Assembly (NCBI GenBank): GCA_038030265.1
Contig: CM075937.1
Coordinates: 45,674,198 to 45,738,197 of the forward strand
Direction of reading: 5' to 3'
From: Corythucha ciliata
Taxonomy: Eukaryota > Arthropoda > Insecta > Hemiptera > Tingidae
DNA: 64,000 bases
The notes under the pieces are model-generated. The model ran no database searches. It was given only the letters and a program-made list of their open reading frames with translations, and had not been told where the DNA came from. The translations under genes were made by a program, and so were the position numbers. This document shows, piece by piece, positions 10,641 through 22,385 of the stretch. Position 1 is the first letter of the stretch, and each line of letters starts with the position of its first letter.

Positions 10641-11290
10641 GAATTACTGAAAACAACAAATCGGATTCTCACAAATCCCCCCCCCTCTCCACTCTTCACC
10701 AATACTCTGTGAAGACAGAATTTGATGATACCTATTTTTAGCGTTATTAGGCATTATGTATTTTGTTCGCCATTTTTTCAACCTCCTACAGCAATGATGA
10801 CGCTATTATAAAGGAAATTAGCCTCCTTAGAATTCTCATGACGATATAAGCATTCGAGACATTTTTAAAAACGACCTAGTCATCCGAGTTCCACGGCGAA
10901 GACTCTTTTTTTTTATTATATATAATTGACCAGGAAGAAGTGGGACGCAAAACATCTCGCGGTATTCTTCCAGCCTGAAGATTGGTGTTTTCTACGATAA
11001 ATTTGGTCGTGATGGGGGGAGGGGTTACAGGTCGATTTTGTTTGGAAGGCTATCGAGGTACGAATTAATATAATTATTTAAGTTTAATAATTTAAAAATG
11101 CAAATCACGACATTGACATTAATTATAGGTCGCTTAAATTTCTTGGTTTTGTTGGTGTGTGGGGGAAAGGGGAGTGCCCAATGGGGCGCTTAGTGAAATA
11201 ATGGAGAGGGGAAAAATATTTTAAAACGATTTAATTTGCGTCAATTATCCGGTTTTAATGCCAGTTTTTAGGCATTAAACAAAAAAAATC
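10641..11290. other. A+T-rich DNA, no gene seen
   Basis: No array periodicity, TIR pair or plausible coding frame. Compositionally it is unlike the neighbouring arrays and could be host intergenic or intronic sequence. Confidence 0.4.
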
Positions 11291-11300
11291 GAGTTTTTAC

Positions 11301-11581
11301 CTCGGAGCCGGCGTAGGAGGGCCCTCAACGTGGACGACACTCTTATATTCGACATTTTTTCTCGTTTTGGGCGCCGCCGCTGCTGCTGCTGCTGGTCGCA
11401 AAATGAAATTCGATTGAATCGCGTCGCGAAGGGGCGAGTCACTGCGATTGCCGGCACGACCGGCTGATGCCGATCGTTGGCGGGGAGGAGAGCGACGCGG
11501 TTTGTCGCGATGTCTTCGCTGTTCAACGGGTCCCAACTCGCGACAGAGATGACACTGACAATTTAACCGCGGGCAGAGCAT
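11301..11581 (-). CDS. candidate host exon, unknown protein
   Basis: A GC-rich open stretch in A+T-rich surroundings. Reading from an ATG at 11581, the frame contains a Cys-rich start (CPRLNCQCHLC), an Arg/Ser/Pro-rich stretch, an alanine run encoded by GCN codons, and ends VHVEGPPTPAPR directly before a splice donor (CCGAG|GTAAAAAC, boundary 11301/11300). A second frame is also open (polyglutamine across the same CAG run), so the frame is not certain; I prefer the Ser/Pro frame for its composition. In-frame AG dinucleotides that could be acceptors occur at 11555 and nearby. I do not recognise the protein. Confidence 0.4.
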
Positions 11582-12754
11582 TTTGTGCGAATTCGAGTGA
11601 AATTCATAGTTTTTTTTTGTTTTTTCGGGGGGGTGTTCTGAAGTCGTTGAAGAATGTGTTAAGACTGAACGGTGTTTTTGGAGGGGCAACAAAACAAAAC
11701 AAAAAATAGAAAATTACCAACTTCTTTCTCTCTTTTAAGAGGGAGAATCGTTTAGCTCCCTTTTTTCCCTGACGTGGGAAAATTCTTAGTCTGATGATGA
11801 AAGAGAAGTAAAACTCTCACTTTGAGAAGCACTCTTTTACATTTCGAAATGGCAATTTTCTGACGATCTGGCAATTTATTGCTGAAACTGATTGTTTGCC
11901 CTAAAAACCAACATGTTGACACCAAAATCCACCTAACCCACTCCTAGAACTGACCAGTTTTACCTCAGTAACGACACAATGGGACCACTCAGCCCTTTAA
12001 AACGTGACAATTTGACCCGGAGAACTGCATCCCCCTCCCCGCTCACCACAACCACCAATGAACTGACCATATTCCACATCGCAGCAGCTCTCACTCAAAA
12101 ATTATCGTTTCGATCTCCGAATTCAAAGGTGATCGAACATTTTTATACTTTTAAATGAAATGCGCATAAAAGAAAAAATGAGAGGCAAACGTTTCAGTCG
12201 TGAATTTATCACTGAAACCCGAGTCAAACAGTCGATGTTTGCATTTTACATTGTCTCGGTTACTCAAGGATGTTGACATTATTCACTGCCTAGACTCAAG
12301 TCGTAGGCAATTGCTCAGTGTCACCAGGGGTGTGTGTGAGGGGGGGAGGGGATATAGAAAGCGAAAGAAAAAACAATAAAAAATAAATAAAAGCGAACTA
12401 TTCAATCGTGAATATAATTACCAATATGCTCCATCACTATTCCTTTGGTACCTAGTGTTTTATTATTTTTTTAATTAAAATGGAAATACAACGGAAAATG
12501 AAAGTGAACTTTCGCTTTTGGGCTATACAGAACTTCTTGTTTTCACACTCCCATCTTCTTCTAGATAGAAAACAATAAAATTATCTCCCGTAATCCTCAA
12601 AAAAAGCTGTTAATTTCTTTCCCAAGAGAGAAGGGCGTGAGGATTCCAGGCTTTCAAGTTATAAAAAAACAAAAAAAAAAACTTCCTGAATCTCACTACT
12701 CATTGACATAATCGTGGCAACTTTCGTAACATAAAATTACGGAATTACACCCAC
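11582..12754. other. no gene seen; possible intron
   Basis: If the two minus-strand exon candidates belong to one gene, this is an intron, although their phases do not join directly in the preferred frames. Decayed B-like units occur around 11870-12020 and small A/T-rich simple stretches around 12360-12480. No other coding signal. Confidence 0.35.
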
Positions 12755-12864
12755 CTGCGCGGTTTAGGCCTGAGAATCTCATGGCCGGCGGCGTCAATGG
12801 ATGTCGGGCTGCGGTAATGGTCCGCTCCACGGAACTCTGGCATCGGAGGACTCGTGGCCATGTC
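12755..12864 (-). CDS. candidate internal host exon, unknown protein
   Basis: On the minus strand, a pyrimidine run and CGCGCACAG acceptor precede 12864, and a CGCAG|GTGGGTG donor follows 12755. The 110-bp segment is GC-rich. Its frame 0 reads 36 codons without stop (starts DMATSPPMPEFRGADHYR, ends ILRPKPR) plus two bases. A second frame is also open; the third contains a stop. Composition and splice context support a real exon. Gene unknown. Confidence 0.45.
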
Positions 12865-13625
12865 CTGTGCGCGGGGAAAAAAAAAACGCCCGGGTACAGA
12901 TGAGTGCGGGTGACAACCCCCCTCCCCCCATTACCTAACAACAACGAGTCACGAGTACCTTGATTTAGCCGCATGAGTGGAGAATTTAAGTTGTTTGGGT
13001 CTCGGGAGACGAAGTCACATTAAGGTAATCTGAAAAAAATAAAGAGAGAAAAAAAATATATATAAAGATGTGAACGAGATTGAAAAGGGAATTATTAACG
13101 CTTCGGACGCAAGACTAATTGCTCTCATTTATTACTGTACTTATTGAGATAATATTAAGACCAAGATGGTAATAAATAAGCCAGACCAGTTTTATTTATT
13201 TAAAGCGATCCGTTTTACTTGGCCTCTGTAAGCCTGTATGTATCCGTATAATAATGAGAGAAGATAAACTTTCAAACGCAGAATTCCGAATGTGTAAAAT
13301 TAATTAGTTTCTTTCGAATCTTGCAAGCTGGAAACAAACTAGAAATTATGTCAATAGTTTCCATTAGAAACGTGGGATATTCCGCACTTTTCAAACCTTT
13401 AAGTTCGTTTGAAACCAATCGGAATGATCGTAAATGTGACCGTTTGAGCCGGGAGAGGTCGTTCAACGCATTACATTGTAAAATAAAAAAAGGCTGAAGT
13501 TTTGTTGCGGCTCCTTGAGTTGAGACGATTCCGTGCAAGAAGGGCACGTAAAACGAAAATCGTATTGGACGTATGGGGGGGGGGGGCAATCAGTTCGTAA
13601 GATGGACACGGTCCTTTATTAGTCA
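12865..13625. other. no gene seen
   Basis: A+T-rich. An open minus-strand stretch of 105 codons at 13272-13589 has no recognisable domain and crosses a 12-base C/G run at 13575-13586. No TIRs or arrays until about 13630. Confidence 0.35.
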
Positions 13626-13629
13626 ATTC

Positions 13630-14553
13630 CGCGCCAATAGTCAATACTTCTTTTAAGGGCGTGAATAGCCAGTTTGGCAATTTTTTCGGTGCAGCAAGGC
13701 ACAAATCGTCATTTAAGCCACCTATACAAGGCGCGAATGATCAGTTCCGGTATTTCTAAGGCACGAATTGTCCGCAGTTTCACCGTTTTCAAGCCGCGGA
13801 GGATCAGTTTTTTGTTTGTTTGGGGGGGGGGGGTGCCGAAGCCACACTTTGAAGACGCGCAGTAGCCTCTGTAGGGCGCAAATGATCAGTTTAGCTAATC
13901 TTTGGACTGTGAATTTCTGGTACGAGTTTTGCTATTTTTTCGAAAGAACGAATCGTCAGTTTAGACATTTTCAGCCCCCTTATTCTGTAACTCTTAACGC
14001 CTGCGTTAGTGAAATCAACAAGGCGAATAATTATAAAAAATCAGCTGAGAAATTTTGCTAACGCACGCGTTATGAGTTACAGAATAGGGGGGGGGAGGGG
14101 ACATGAATCATCCGTTTCGGACTTTTCAAAGCACGAATCTCGCGGGCCGCTATATGTAGAGTTGGTATTTGTACTGATTTTAGGACGTGAATAGCCAGTT
14201 TGGCCATTTTTACGGCGCAAAATGTCAGAATGGTCATTTCTAAGGCATGAATAGTCAGTGCGATATTTTCAGTGCTCGAATTATGAGTTTTATCAGTCGA
14301 AATGGTCAGTTTTTCTGATTTTAGAGCGAGAAATTTCCATTTTTATAAGCGCTAATGGTCAGTTTGGCCAATTTAAGGATAGGAATCGTCTGTGTTTTTG
14401 GCATTTTCAAGGCGCGAATCGTCAGTTAAGCTATTTTTAGGGCGCATACAGTCAGTTTTGCCGATTTCGTGGCTTGGATAGTCAGTTTGGCCAATTTTAG
14501 GGCGCGTAGTCTTGAAGCAATTGACATTTATACGTATAGGGCGCGAATGGGAC
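13630..14553 (+). repeat. B-family short-period array
   Basis: Decayed units of about 31 bp with core CGAATCGTCAGTTTGGCC plus T-tract and an AGGGCGCG start. It is interrupted by a hairpin MITE at about 13975-14096 and ends at the target duplication of hAT-like element 2. It resumes after 18765, so that element split one array. Confidence 0.8.
13975..14096. mobile_element. small hairpin MITE in B array
   Basis: Left arm TATTCTGTAACTCTTAACGC, continuing CTGCGTTAG (13981-14009), is mirrored by the right arm at about 14057-14086, whose complement reads TATTCTGTAACTCATAACGC, continuing GTGCGTTAG (2 mismatches in 29). C/G runs lie outside both arms. No ORF. The target duplication is hidden by the homopolymer runs. 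Confidence 0.75.
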
Positions 14554-14649
14554 GTCAAACCCATTGGCGGATTTAAGGGGGGCTATGAGGACTTAGCCCC
14601 CCTAGTTGGTCGTATCAGCCCCCCCCCCCCAATATGTTTATTCTCAAGC

Positions 14650-16065
14650 CCCTTTTCCAAAAACTGTCAAATTGACAGTTTTTAAAGCCGTCTATAGGGA
14701 CGACATAGGCAGTGTTTCGAGAACGAAATTTCCAGTTTCCTGAACGAAATTGACAGTTTTGAACGACGATATTGATAGTAAAGCTAGTACTCTGATGCAA
14801 AACCTCGTAATCAAGGTTTGGGATATTTGTTATATTGGAGGAAATTGAGATTCGAAGTCAAAATTGTCAGTTCCTGAGGCAAAATTGACAGTATTGTAAG
14901 TCGGAATTGACAGTTAGAAGTACGACAATCACAGTTTTGAATGTTGAAATTGACTGTAATCAACGGGGACTACCATAAGGAGTAGACGAGGGTGAGAGCA
15001 CACACTTTACTTTTTTACACGTGATTTATCATTTTTACTGAAATTGACAGTATTTAGGGTGAAATTGGCGAATTAGGACGAAATTGATAGTTTATAGGAT
15101 GAAATTAGGAGTTTTAGAACGACATTGATAGTTTTGACAGCGAAATTTACAATTTCCTGGACAAAATGAACAGTTTCAGAAAGGAATTAGCTGTTTCCCA
15201 AACGAATGCAAGTTTGATAGTTTCCAGGCCGAAATTGACAGTTTTGAATGATTCTTGAACGAAATTGACAGTTGTAGGACGAAATTGCAGTTTCAGTACG
15301 ACACTGATAGGTTTGGTGACGAAAGTGACTGTTTCGGGGGACGAAATTGACAATACTAGGAAGAAATTGACAGTTTAAAAAACGAAATTAACAGTTTCCA
15401 GGCTGAAATTCACGGTTTGAAGAACAAAATTGACAGTTTCCAGAACGAAATTGTTAGATTTTGAACATAGACTTGACAGTTTATAAGCCGAAATTGACAG
15501 TTTCTAGTACTCAACTGTTTCCGGTAAAGAGACCTAGAAACCGTCAGTTTCCAAAATCCCTTGACTCAGTTTTCAGGAAGAAATTGGCAGATTCGAGGAC
15601 GAAATTGACATATAGTGGGTCGAAATGGGCAGTTTTAGAACGATATCGGTATAGTTTTGAAGATGAAATTGACAGTATTGAATGACGAAATTGACCTTCA
15701 TAGGAAAAAATTGACAGTGTCAGATCGATACTGATAATTTCAACCAGAAATTTACCGTCCCCGTGACTACATTGACAGTTTCTGAGACAACATCGACAGT
15801 TATTTATGACAGAATAGACAGTTTCTCGGGTGAAATTGACAGTTCCCTGGCTGACATTGGCAGTTTACGGGACGGAATTGTTTTGAGAGTTTTAAGAACT
15901 CGACCGTTTCGGGTAGAGGGCTCAAAAACCTCATGTTGTGAGCCCGAATGGTCTGCTGCTGCATCTCGAAATTATTTTTTAAAGACGAAATTGACAGCTC
16001 GACAGAAACTGCCAGTTGCCAGAAAAACCATGCGGTCTGAAAGCCGAATTCTCGTCAGTGACTGA
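14650..16065 (+). repeat. C-family short-period array (~21 bp)
   Basis: About 50 decayed units with core GAAATTGACAGTTT plus CC(A/T)GG or ACG linkers, with spacing of about 20-25 bp. It lies inside hAT-like element 2. The core AAATTGACAGTTTCC is closely similar to family F at 48-49.7 kb. Confidence 0.85.
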
Positions 16066-16079
16066 GTTTGCAAGTTTTA

Positions 16080-18140
16080 GTGCATGACTAGTCCTTTTGG
16101 TGATAGTTAGGGTACGAATCGTCAGTTCAGACCTTTTTAAGGCACGAATGGTCAATTTGGCAATTATTGGAACGCGAGTGGTCGTTTTTCAAGGCGCAAA
16201 TCTGTCAGTATAGCCATTGGTGGCGGTGTGGAGGGGGGCGTGAATTGTCAATACGACCAGCAGCCCGTTTTAAGGCTTGCCCAGTCTGTTACCACTTTCA
16301 AGGGACGAATTGTCGTTGTCCCTGACGCTTTCCAAAGAGCGCGAACGACCAGTTTGACCATTTTTAGATCGAAACTTTGAAGATTGAAATTTTTAAGGCG
16401 TTTGGTTATTTCAGAGCACGGAATCGTCAGTTCAGCCATTTTCAATGGCCCGGAATGGCTTTTTTGGCCATTTTCAAGGTGCGAGTCGTCATTTTAGGCA
16501 TTTACAAGGCGCGAATCGTCATTTTAGCCATTTTTAGGGCGTGAATAGTCCGTTTGACTATTCCCAGGGGACGAATCATCAGTAAAATCAATTTTAGGGT
16601 GCGAACGGTTAGTTTAGCAATTTGTAAGGCACGAATCGCTAGACTCACAATTTTTCGAATGGTTCGAACGAGCAAAAATCTGTTTTTTGCGCAGTGAAAT
16701 CCGTGAAATTTCTTTTTTAGGTCCAACCAGCAGCAAGTCACAGTAGGCATTTTAATGGCATGATTCGTCTGTTAAGGCACTTCCAAGACGCAAACTATAA
16801 GTTCTGCTATTTTTAGGGCACAAATCGTCTGAATTTTTAGCCATTTTCCTGGCGTGGTGGCTCATTTTGCCCATTTTCGCACTACGGATGCTAAGTTTCG
16901 CCATTTCACTGGCACGAACTAGCACATTTAGCCATTTTTACGGCGTGATTGGCCAAGCAAGCCATTTTATAGCAATTTTTAGTTTCAAATCAAATCTAAT
17001 AGTTTATCTAGTCCATGAGGTGCATGTAGCTATCGCTGGTCGTGCTCGGTGCGCAATCGCAAGTGGTCAGTTTATCGCTTGAAGGGCGCGAATCGTCTGT
17101 GTAGCCTCTGTAGAGCACAAACGATCAATTAGGCCATTTTTAGACCGTGAATTGCTGGTAAGAGTTGTGTATGACATTTACAGGGCGTAAATAACCAGTT
17201 TTTAAGGTCAGGATCGTCAGTTTAGACATTTTCAAGGCGTGAAGGCTCATTATGGCTATTTCTGACCCGCGCGAATGGCCAATTTTGCCATTTACAGGAC
17301 ATGAATCATCTGCTTAGGGATTTTTCTCATTGCGAATTGTCAGTTTAACCACTCATCGTAGGCCGCATAGAGTCCGTTATACCAATTTTATAGGGCGTGA
17401 ATAGACAGTTTTGCAATTTTAACGCTGCCAGTATGGCCATTCCTAGTGCATGAATCCGTCATTTTAGTCAATTGTATGTTACGAACTGAGTTTTGACAAT
17501 TTCATTGCGTGAATCATTAGTTTAACCATTTGGAGAACGCAAACAATCAGTTCTGTCATTTTTTAAGGTGCGAATAGTCCGTCACACCATTTATGGGGTG
17601 CGAATGGTCAGTTTGCCATTTCTAGGGTGCAAATTGTCAGCATAGTCATTTGTAGAGAGTGAATAGCCAGTGTGATATTTTCAGAGCATGAATAGTCAGT
17701 TTTTACATGTTTAGGGTTCGTAAAGTTTGTTGGGCCATTTATAATAAGCGCGAATCGTCAGTTTTGCTTTTTTAAGGACGCAATTAGTCCCGTCAAGCCA
17801 ACGTCCGAATGGTGAGTTTGGGCATTCTTGGCGCGCAAATGGTTGATTTTGGAATATTTGTGGCAGGAATTGTCTGTTTAGGGATTTGCTGAGCGTGAAT
17901 TGTTAGTTTTTGCCAGTTGTAGCTCGTGAGTGGAAGATTCAGCCATAGCCAGTTTCATAGCGGGATTCGTGATCTTTTCATGAATTTTCAGGGCTGCATG
18001 AACCGTCAGTCTAGCCACTTTTAGATCGCGTGAAGTCCGTTTGGCTTTTTTTAGAGCGGTAATTGCCAGTTTGGCAATTTTTAAGGCGTTTTAAGGTGGC
18101 AATAGGCAGTGAATTGATAGCAAGCCATTTTTATTAGAGC
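16080..18140 (+). repeat. B-family short-period array
   Basis: About 60 decayed units of about 31 bp with CGAATCGTCAGTTTGGCC-like cores, T-tracts and AGGGCGCG-like starts. Internal to hAT-like element 2. No coding sequence; the short ORFs here are chance frames. Confidence 0.85.
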
Positions 18141-18700
18141 GAAGGACACAATTTCATAAGCCTCTCCTTTGACTAAATCTTGAATCCGCGTCTTGACACT
18201 GCGATATTTTGTTTTTAAAAACTGCCAGAGCCATGAAATTTTTCTTTAAAATGAGCCAGAACGCTCATTGATCCTTTAAAAAGGTGTGAAATCCCGTTAA
18301 ATTGGCTTGTCTTAAGGGAGCCAGCCCCACGAAATGGGTTTCTGACGTACGAAATCAGCGAAATTTGGTCTCAGAAAGCACCAAACCGGCAAATCGGGTT
18401 ATTGAAGTAGCCGAAACCACGAAATGGGGTTTTGGGGTGTTCGAGGTGGGTTTTGAGGTGTTCGGTGGGTTTTGAGGGTTCGGGGGGGAGGTGTTGGGAG
18501 GGTTCGATCCGTGATATTTGGACATCTAAAGTGTCTAATGAGTGGAATTGCATTCATGAAGAGTCAACCCGGTGCAAATTGACTTTTTAGGAAGACAATT
18601 CTGTGACATTGGCGTTTTGAGCGAGGAAAACCTTTGAAATTCGTTCTGAGAGCAATAATCCACTTATTAGTAATTTGACTTCATCTGTGAGAGGGGGGTG
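18141..18700. repeat. mixed decayed units inside hAT-like element 2
   Basis: D-like units (CACGAAATGGGTTT, CGAAATCAGCGAAATTTGG) and a module at about 18140-18200 ending AAATCTTGAATCCGCGTCTTG. That module resembles 19215-19290 (CAAATCCTGGATCAGCATCTG) and looks like a decayed hAT-type terminus. Confidence 0.5.
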
Positions 18701-18764
18701 GGCTGATGAGCTTACGGCTAAGCCCCTCTAAACATTTTACCTTAAATCCGCCCCTGGTCAAACC

Positions 18765-19680
18765 AAGGCGAAAATGGTCAGTTAAGGCATTTTGGCGTGC
18801 GACTGGTCGATTTTGCCATTTTCAGGGCGCGAATCGTCAGTTATACTTTGCCCAAACATAGCAGCATAGGCGGGTACAATTAGTCCCTTCTAACCAACTA
18901 CGCACGAATCGTTATTTTGACCATTCTTGGCGCGCAAATGATCTATTTTGCAGCTTTCAGGACAGGAATAATCTGATAAGGCATTTCAAGGCCGCCTAGA
19001 GTCATTTTGGCCATTTTAGAGCGAGAATCGCCAATTTGGCTATTTTTAGGGCGCGTGAAGTCTTTTTGGCGGTTTTATAGAGTGATTAATGCCAATTTTT
19101 AGGGCACAAATAGACATTTTCAAAGCAAGAATAGTCAGTTTTGCCATTTGGGGGCGCGATTATAGTCATTTTAGCAGTTTTTAAGTAGTAAATTACTGTC
19201 CTGTCAAGCCATTTTTAGTCAGTCGAGCGAAGCACACAATCCCCCAAGCCCAAACCCCTCGCTTGAGCAAATCCTGGATCAGCATCTGAGTACGAGTATG
19301 CCATTTTTAGGGCGCGAAGAGTCAGTATTGCCATTTATGGAGCGTGAATAGTACGTCAAGAGTCAAGGCGCGAAAACCGTCAGTTTGGCCAATTTTGGCG
19401 CGCGGGTGGTTGATTTTGCCATTTTTGGAGCAGGAATCATCTGTTCAGGCATTTTCAGTGCACAAATTGCCAGTTGATCCAGTTTTAGGACTCTTAAAAA
19501 AAGTCAGCTTGGACAATTTTAGAGCGGGAATCACCAGCTTGGCTATTTATAGCGCACATACGTATAATCAGTTTAGCTTTTTTCAAGGCGGAATCAGTTT
19601 TAGCAATTTTCAGGGCGCGTGAAGTCAGTTTGGCTATTTTCATGCCTCAAATAGTTAGTTTTGCGTATTCTTTTCAATTT
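18765..19680 (+). repeat. B-family short-period array (continuation)
   Basis: Continues the array cut at 14553. Units of about 31 bp with GTCAGTTTGGCCATTTT-like cores. Confidence 0.8.
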
Positions 19681-19729
19681 TGTTCCATTGGCCGACTAGT
19701 TTCTTCGACTATAGTAACTTCGCAATGCA

Positions 19730-21050
19730 ATGAGACAAACGCTAATTCGATTAGCGAGAGAAAAATTAGTTAAGAAACGCCAATTTGTGGAAAGAATACA
19801 CAAAAAGTGCTAACTCGCAGCTAAAATTGAAGGGGAAAAACGCTAAAATTGAGCAAAATGCCTGAAATTGAGCAAAACTAGTTCTTTCGGCCCAAAAATG
19901 AAGAAAATCGCTAATTCGCGGCTAGAATTGTGATTAAACGCATCAATGTGCGGGTTTAAAACTTGAGAAATATCCCTAGTTCACACCTGACATTGAGACA
20001 ACGCTAAATCACGAATTCTTGGGGCGAAATCGGGACTAAAATTGGGGAAAAAGGCCTAATTCACGCGGCTAAAATTGAAGAAAGGCGTTAATTCAAGGAC
20101 AAAAAAGAGGCAAACGCGAATTCCAGTCTTAAAAATGGAGAAACCCGCTAATTCACAGCTAAAATTGTGATAAAGTGGTACAATAAAAATAAAAGCTTTA
20201 AAAATTGAGAAGAAACGCGAATTCACAGCTAAAAGGAAGAAGCGCCAACTCATGGATTCCCGGGGCAACATTGGGACTGAAATTGAGAAAAAGCGATCAT
20301 TCACGAGTGAAATAGACAAAAATGCGAATTCGAGTCTGAAAGTGGAGGAAAACGACAATTCACGTCGCTAAGGTATGAAAAATTCCGATTTTACGGATAA
20401 AATCGAGAAAAAGCGCTAAAAATCGCTGCTAAAAATTAAGAAAATGTGCTAATTCACTGCTAAAATTGACAAAAAACCCCTAATTCACAGCTAAGAAATG
20501 AAAAATTGCGATTTTAAGGTTAAAATCGAGAAAAAGCGCTATAATTCGCATCTCAAGTTGAGAAATGTGCTCATTCACAGCTGAAATTGAGAGAACACCA
20601 ACTCGCGTATTCCTGAGGCTACTTGGGAAATAAAATTGAGAAAAAACGCTAATTCAAGCGGCTAAAACTGTGAAAAAGCGCTAATTCGCGGGTAATAAGT
20701 AGTTCGAGAAAAACACGAATTGGTGTTTACAATGGAAAAAAGGGCCAATTAACGGTTTAAATTTGTTTTAAAAATTGCTAATTTGCGGATAAATTCGGGG
20801 AAAAAGTACTCAAACAACCTAATTTGCGGATTCTGGAGGCAACTTCATGGTTGAGGGCTTATAAAAATCGCCGATTCACAGCTAAAAATGAGAAAATGAG
20901 CTAATTCACGGATAAAATTGAGGAAAAAACTGTAATTCGCAGTTTAAATTGAGACGCACGTTCACGGTTTTCGGAGGCAATTTCGTGGCTAAAATTAAGA
21001 AAAATATGTACTTCAACGCTACTAAAGAGTATATTCCTAGTTTAATTAGA
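19730..21050 (+). repeat. A-family short-period array (~29 bp)
   Basis: About 40 decayed units with core CTAATTCGCGGCTAAAATTG followed by GAGAAAAACG. A less frequent module (ATTC(C/T)TGGGGC near 20010, 20255, 20605) recurs every 240-350 bp, hinting at a higher-order repeat. Confidence 0.85.
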
Positions 21051-21054
21051 GACT

Positions 21055-21110
21055 AAAGGGCCTCCTAGAGATTTCCGCCAAGGGCCTCGATAGGTGTTGT
21101 TCCGCCACTG
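21055..21110. mobile_element. orphan hAT-type terminus
   Basis: Ends in GTTCCGCCACTG, whose complement CAGTGGCGGAAC is a typical hAT end. Related but decayed blocks occur at 22385-22445 and 22760-22815 (AGGGGCCTC...CCGCC...GATAGGTGT). No matching left end found. Confidence 0.45.
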
Positions 21111-21455
21111 CCTGTCGTTTCCTCCAATACTTGTGATGCCAAGCAAGTAACAAAGAGAATGGATTCTACAAGTACGTATTAGAAGGAAACTCTACATTTC
21201 TTCAACCTGGCGGAAAAACCTAAAGATGACGGGACTTTTAGTTATTAACGCGACTGGAGTGGGGGGGGGGGGTTTGCCACTAGACAGCTGACGTTAGCAA
21301 CTTTGCAGTAAAATTGCAATGCTTGGGAGCCGAATAATTATCCCCTAACTTGGAAGTTTTCTGGCTGAAATTATATATTGTAAATTTGGTAACTCTAAAT
21401 TGAAATTTTCTTTGTCTTTCTTTTCGTGAAATTTGAGTTAAGGGGCTGGGTATTC
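21111..21455. other. no gene seen
   Basis: A+T-rich with an 11-base G run near 21261. No periodicity. Confidence 0.35.
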
Positions 21456-21459
21456 GCTA

Positions 21460-22385
21460 AATTGCTAGATTCTGATTTTTATTTTCGCGAATCGCAAGTT
21501 TCTGGCTATTTTTTTTTAAGGCTTCTATTCTATTGTGGCTAAAATGAAGAGAAACGCTAATTTTATAGCTCAAATTGAATAAAGTGCTAATTCGCTGCTT
21601 TGTATCACGGAGAACGCCAAATTGTGGACAAAATTGAGAAAAAACGCTAATTCATAAAATATAACGCTACTTTGCTGCTAAAATTGAGAAAAACCGCTAA
21701 TTTGCGGTCAAGGTAGAGACAGATTTCAATTTTTGTCCAAAATTGAAAATACGCCAATTCTCGGCTTCTGAAGGCAACTTATATGTGGCTCAAAATTGAG
21801 AAAAAACGCTAATCCAAAGCTAAAAGTGAAAAAAATAATTGTTAATTAATGCGGGTATAAAAAGTAAAAAACCCGGCTAAACTACGGCTAATTTTGCAAA
21901 AATCACTAATTAGAGTTGCTAAAATTAAGAAAAACGCTAATTACCAGCTTGAATTTAGAAACGTGCTAATTCGCCCTAATAAACGATTTCGCTCTCTTAA
22001 AAACGCCAATTCGTGGCTAAAATTGAGAAAAATTCCTTATTCACGGAATAAAAACGCAGCCTTGCGGCTAAAATTGAGAAAAGCTTTCATTCGCTGGCAT
22101 GAAATATGTACAGAAAAATTTCAATTTGCATCTATAAAATCGTGGGTGCTGATGGCAATTTTGTGGTTATAAACTTGAGAAACAGCGCAAATTCTTGGAT
22201 TTAGGCGAAAAAAACAACAAATAACCGTATAATTCGCGGTTAAAATAGAAGAAATTTGAAAATTTACGGCTTAATCTGATCATAAGTGATAATTGATGGA
22301 CAGGTTGTAGACATATTGCCAATTTGTGCTAAAATAAAGAAAAAGCCACAGTTTAACGGTATAATAAGTACAAATTATATTTCTC
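21460..22385 (+). repeat. A-family short-period array
   Basis: Units GCTAAAATTGAGAAAAACGC with AATTCGCGG-like linkers, about 29 bp, decayed. Bounded on the right by a terminus-like block similar to 21055-21110. Confidence 0.8.

Larger units (their letters stand above)
14562..18756. mobile_element. hAT-like non-autonomous element 2 (4.2 kb) carrying arrays
   Basis: Perfect 8-bp direct repeats GTCAAACC lie at 14554-14561 and 18757-18764. The left end CATTGGCGGATTTAAGG and the complement of the right end CAGGGGCGGATTTAAGG agree at 15 of 17 positions. Similarity continues for about 60 bp through GGGGCTTAGCC-like and CATCAGCCC-like blocks. The interior is only short-period arrays (C, then B, then mixed units), with no transposase. 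The CAGGGGCGGA end and 8-bp duplication fit the hAT superfamily. Confidence 0.9.

Noticed and set aside
13272..13589. 105-codon minus-strand ORF as a gene
   Set aside because: It crosses a G/C homopolymer, has no splice or start context and no recognisable domain.
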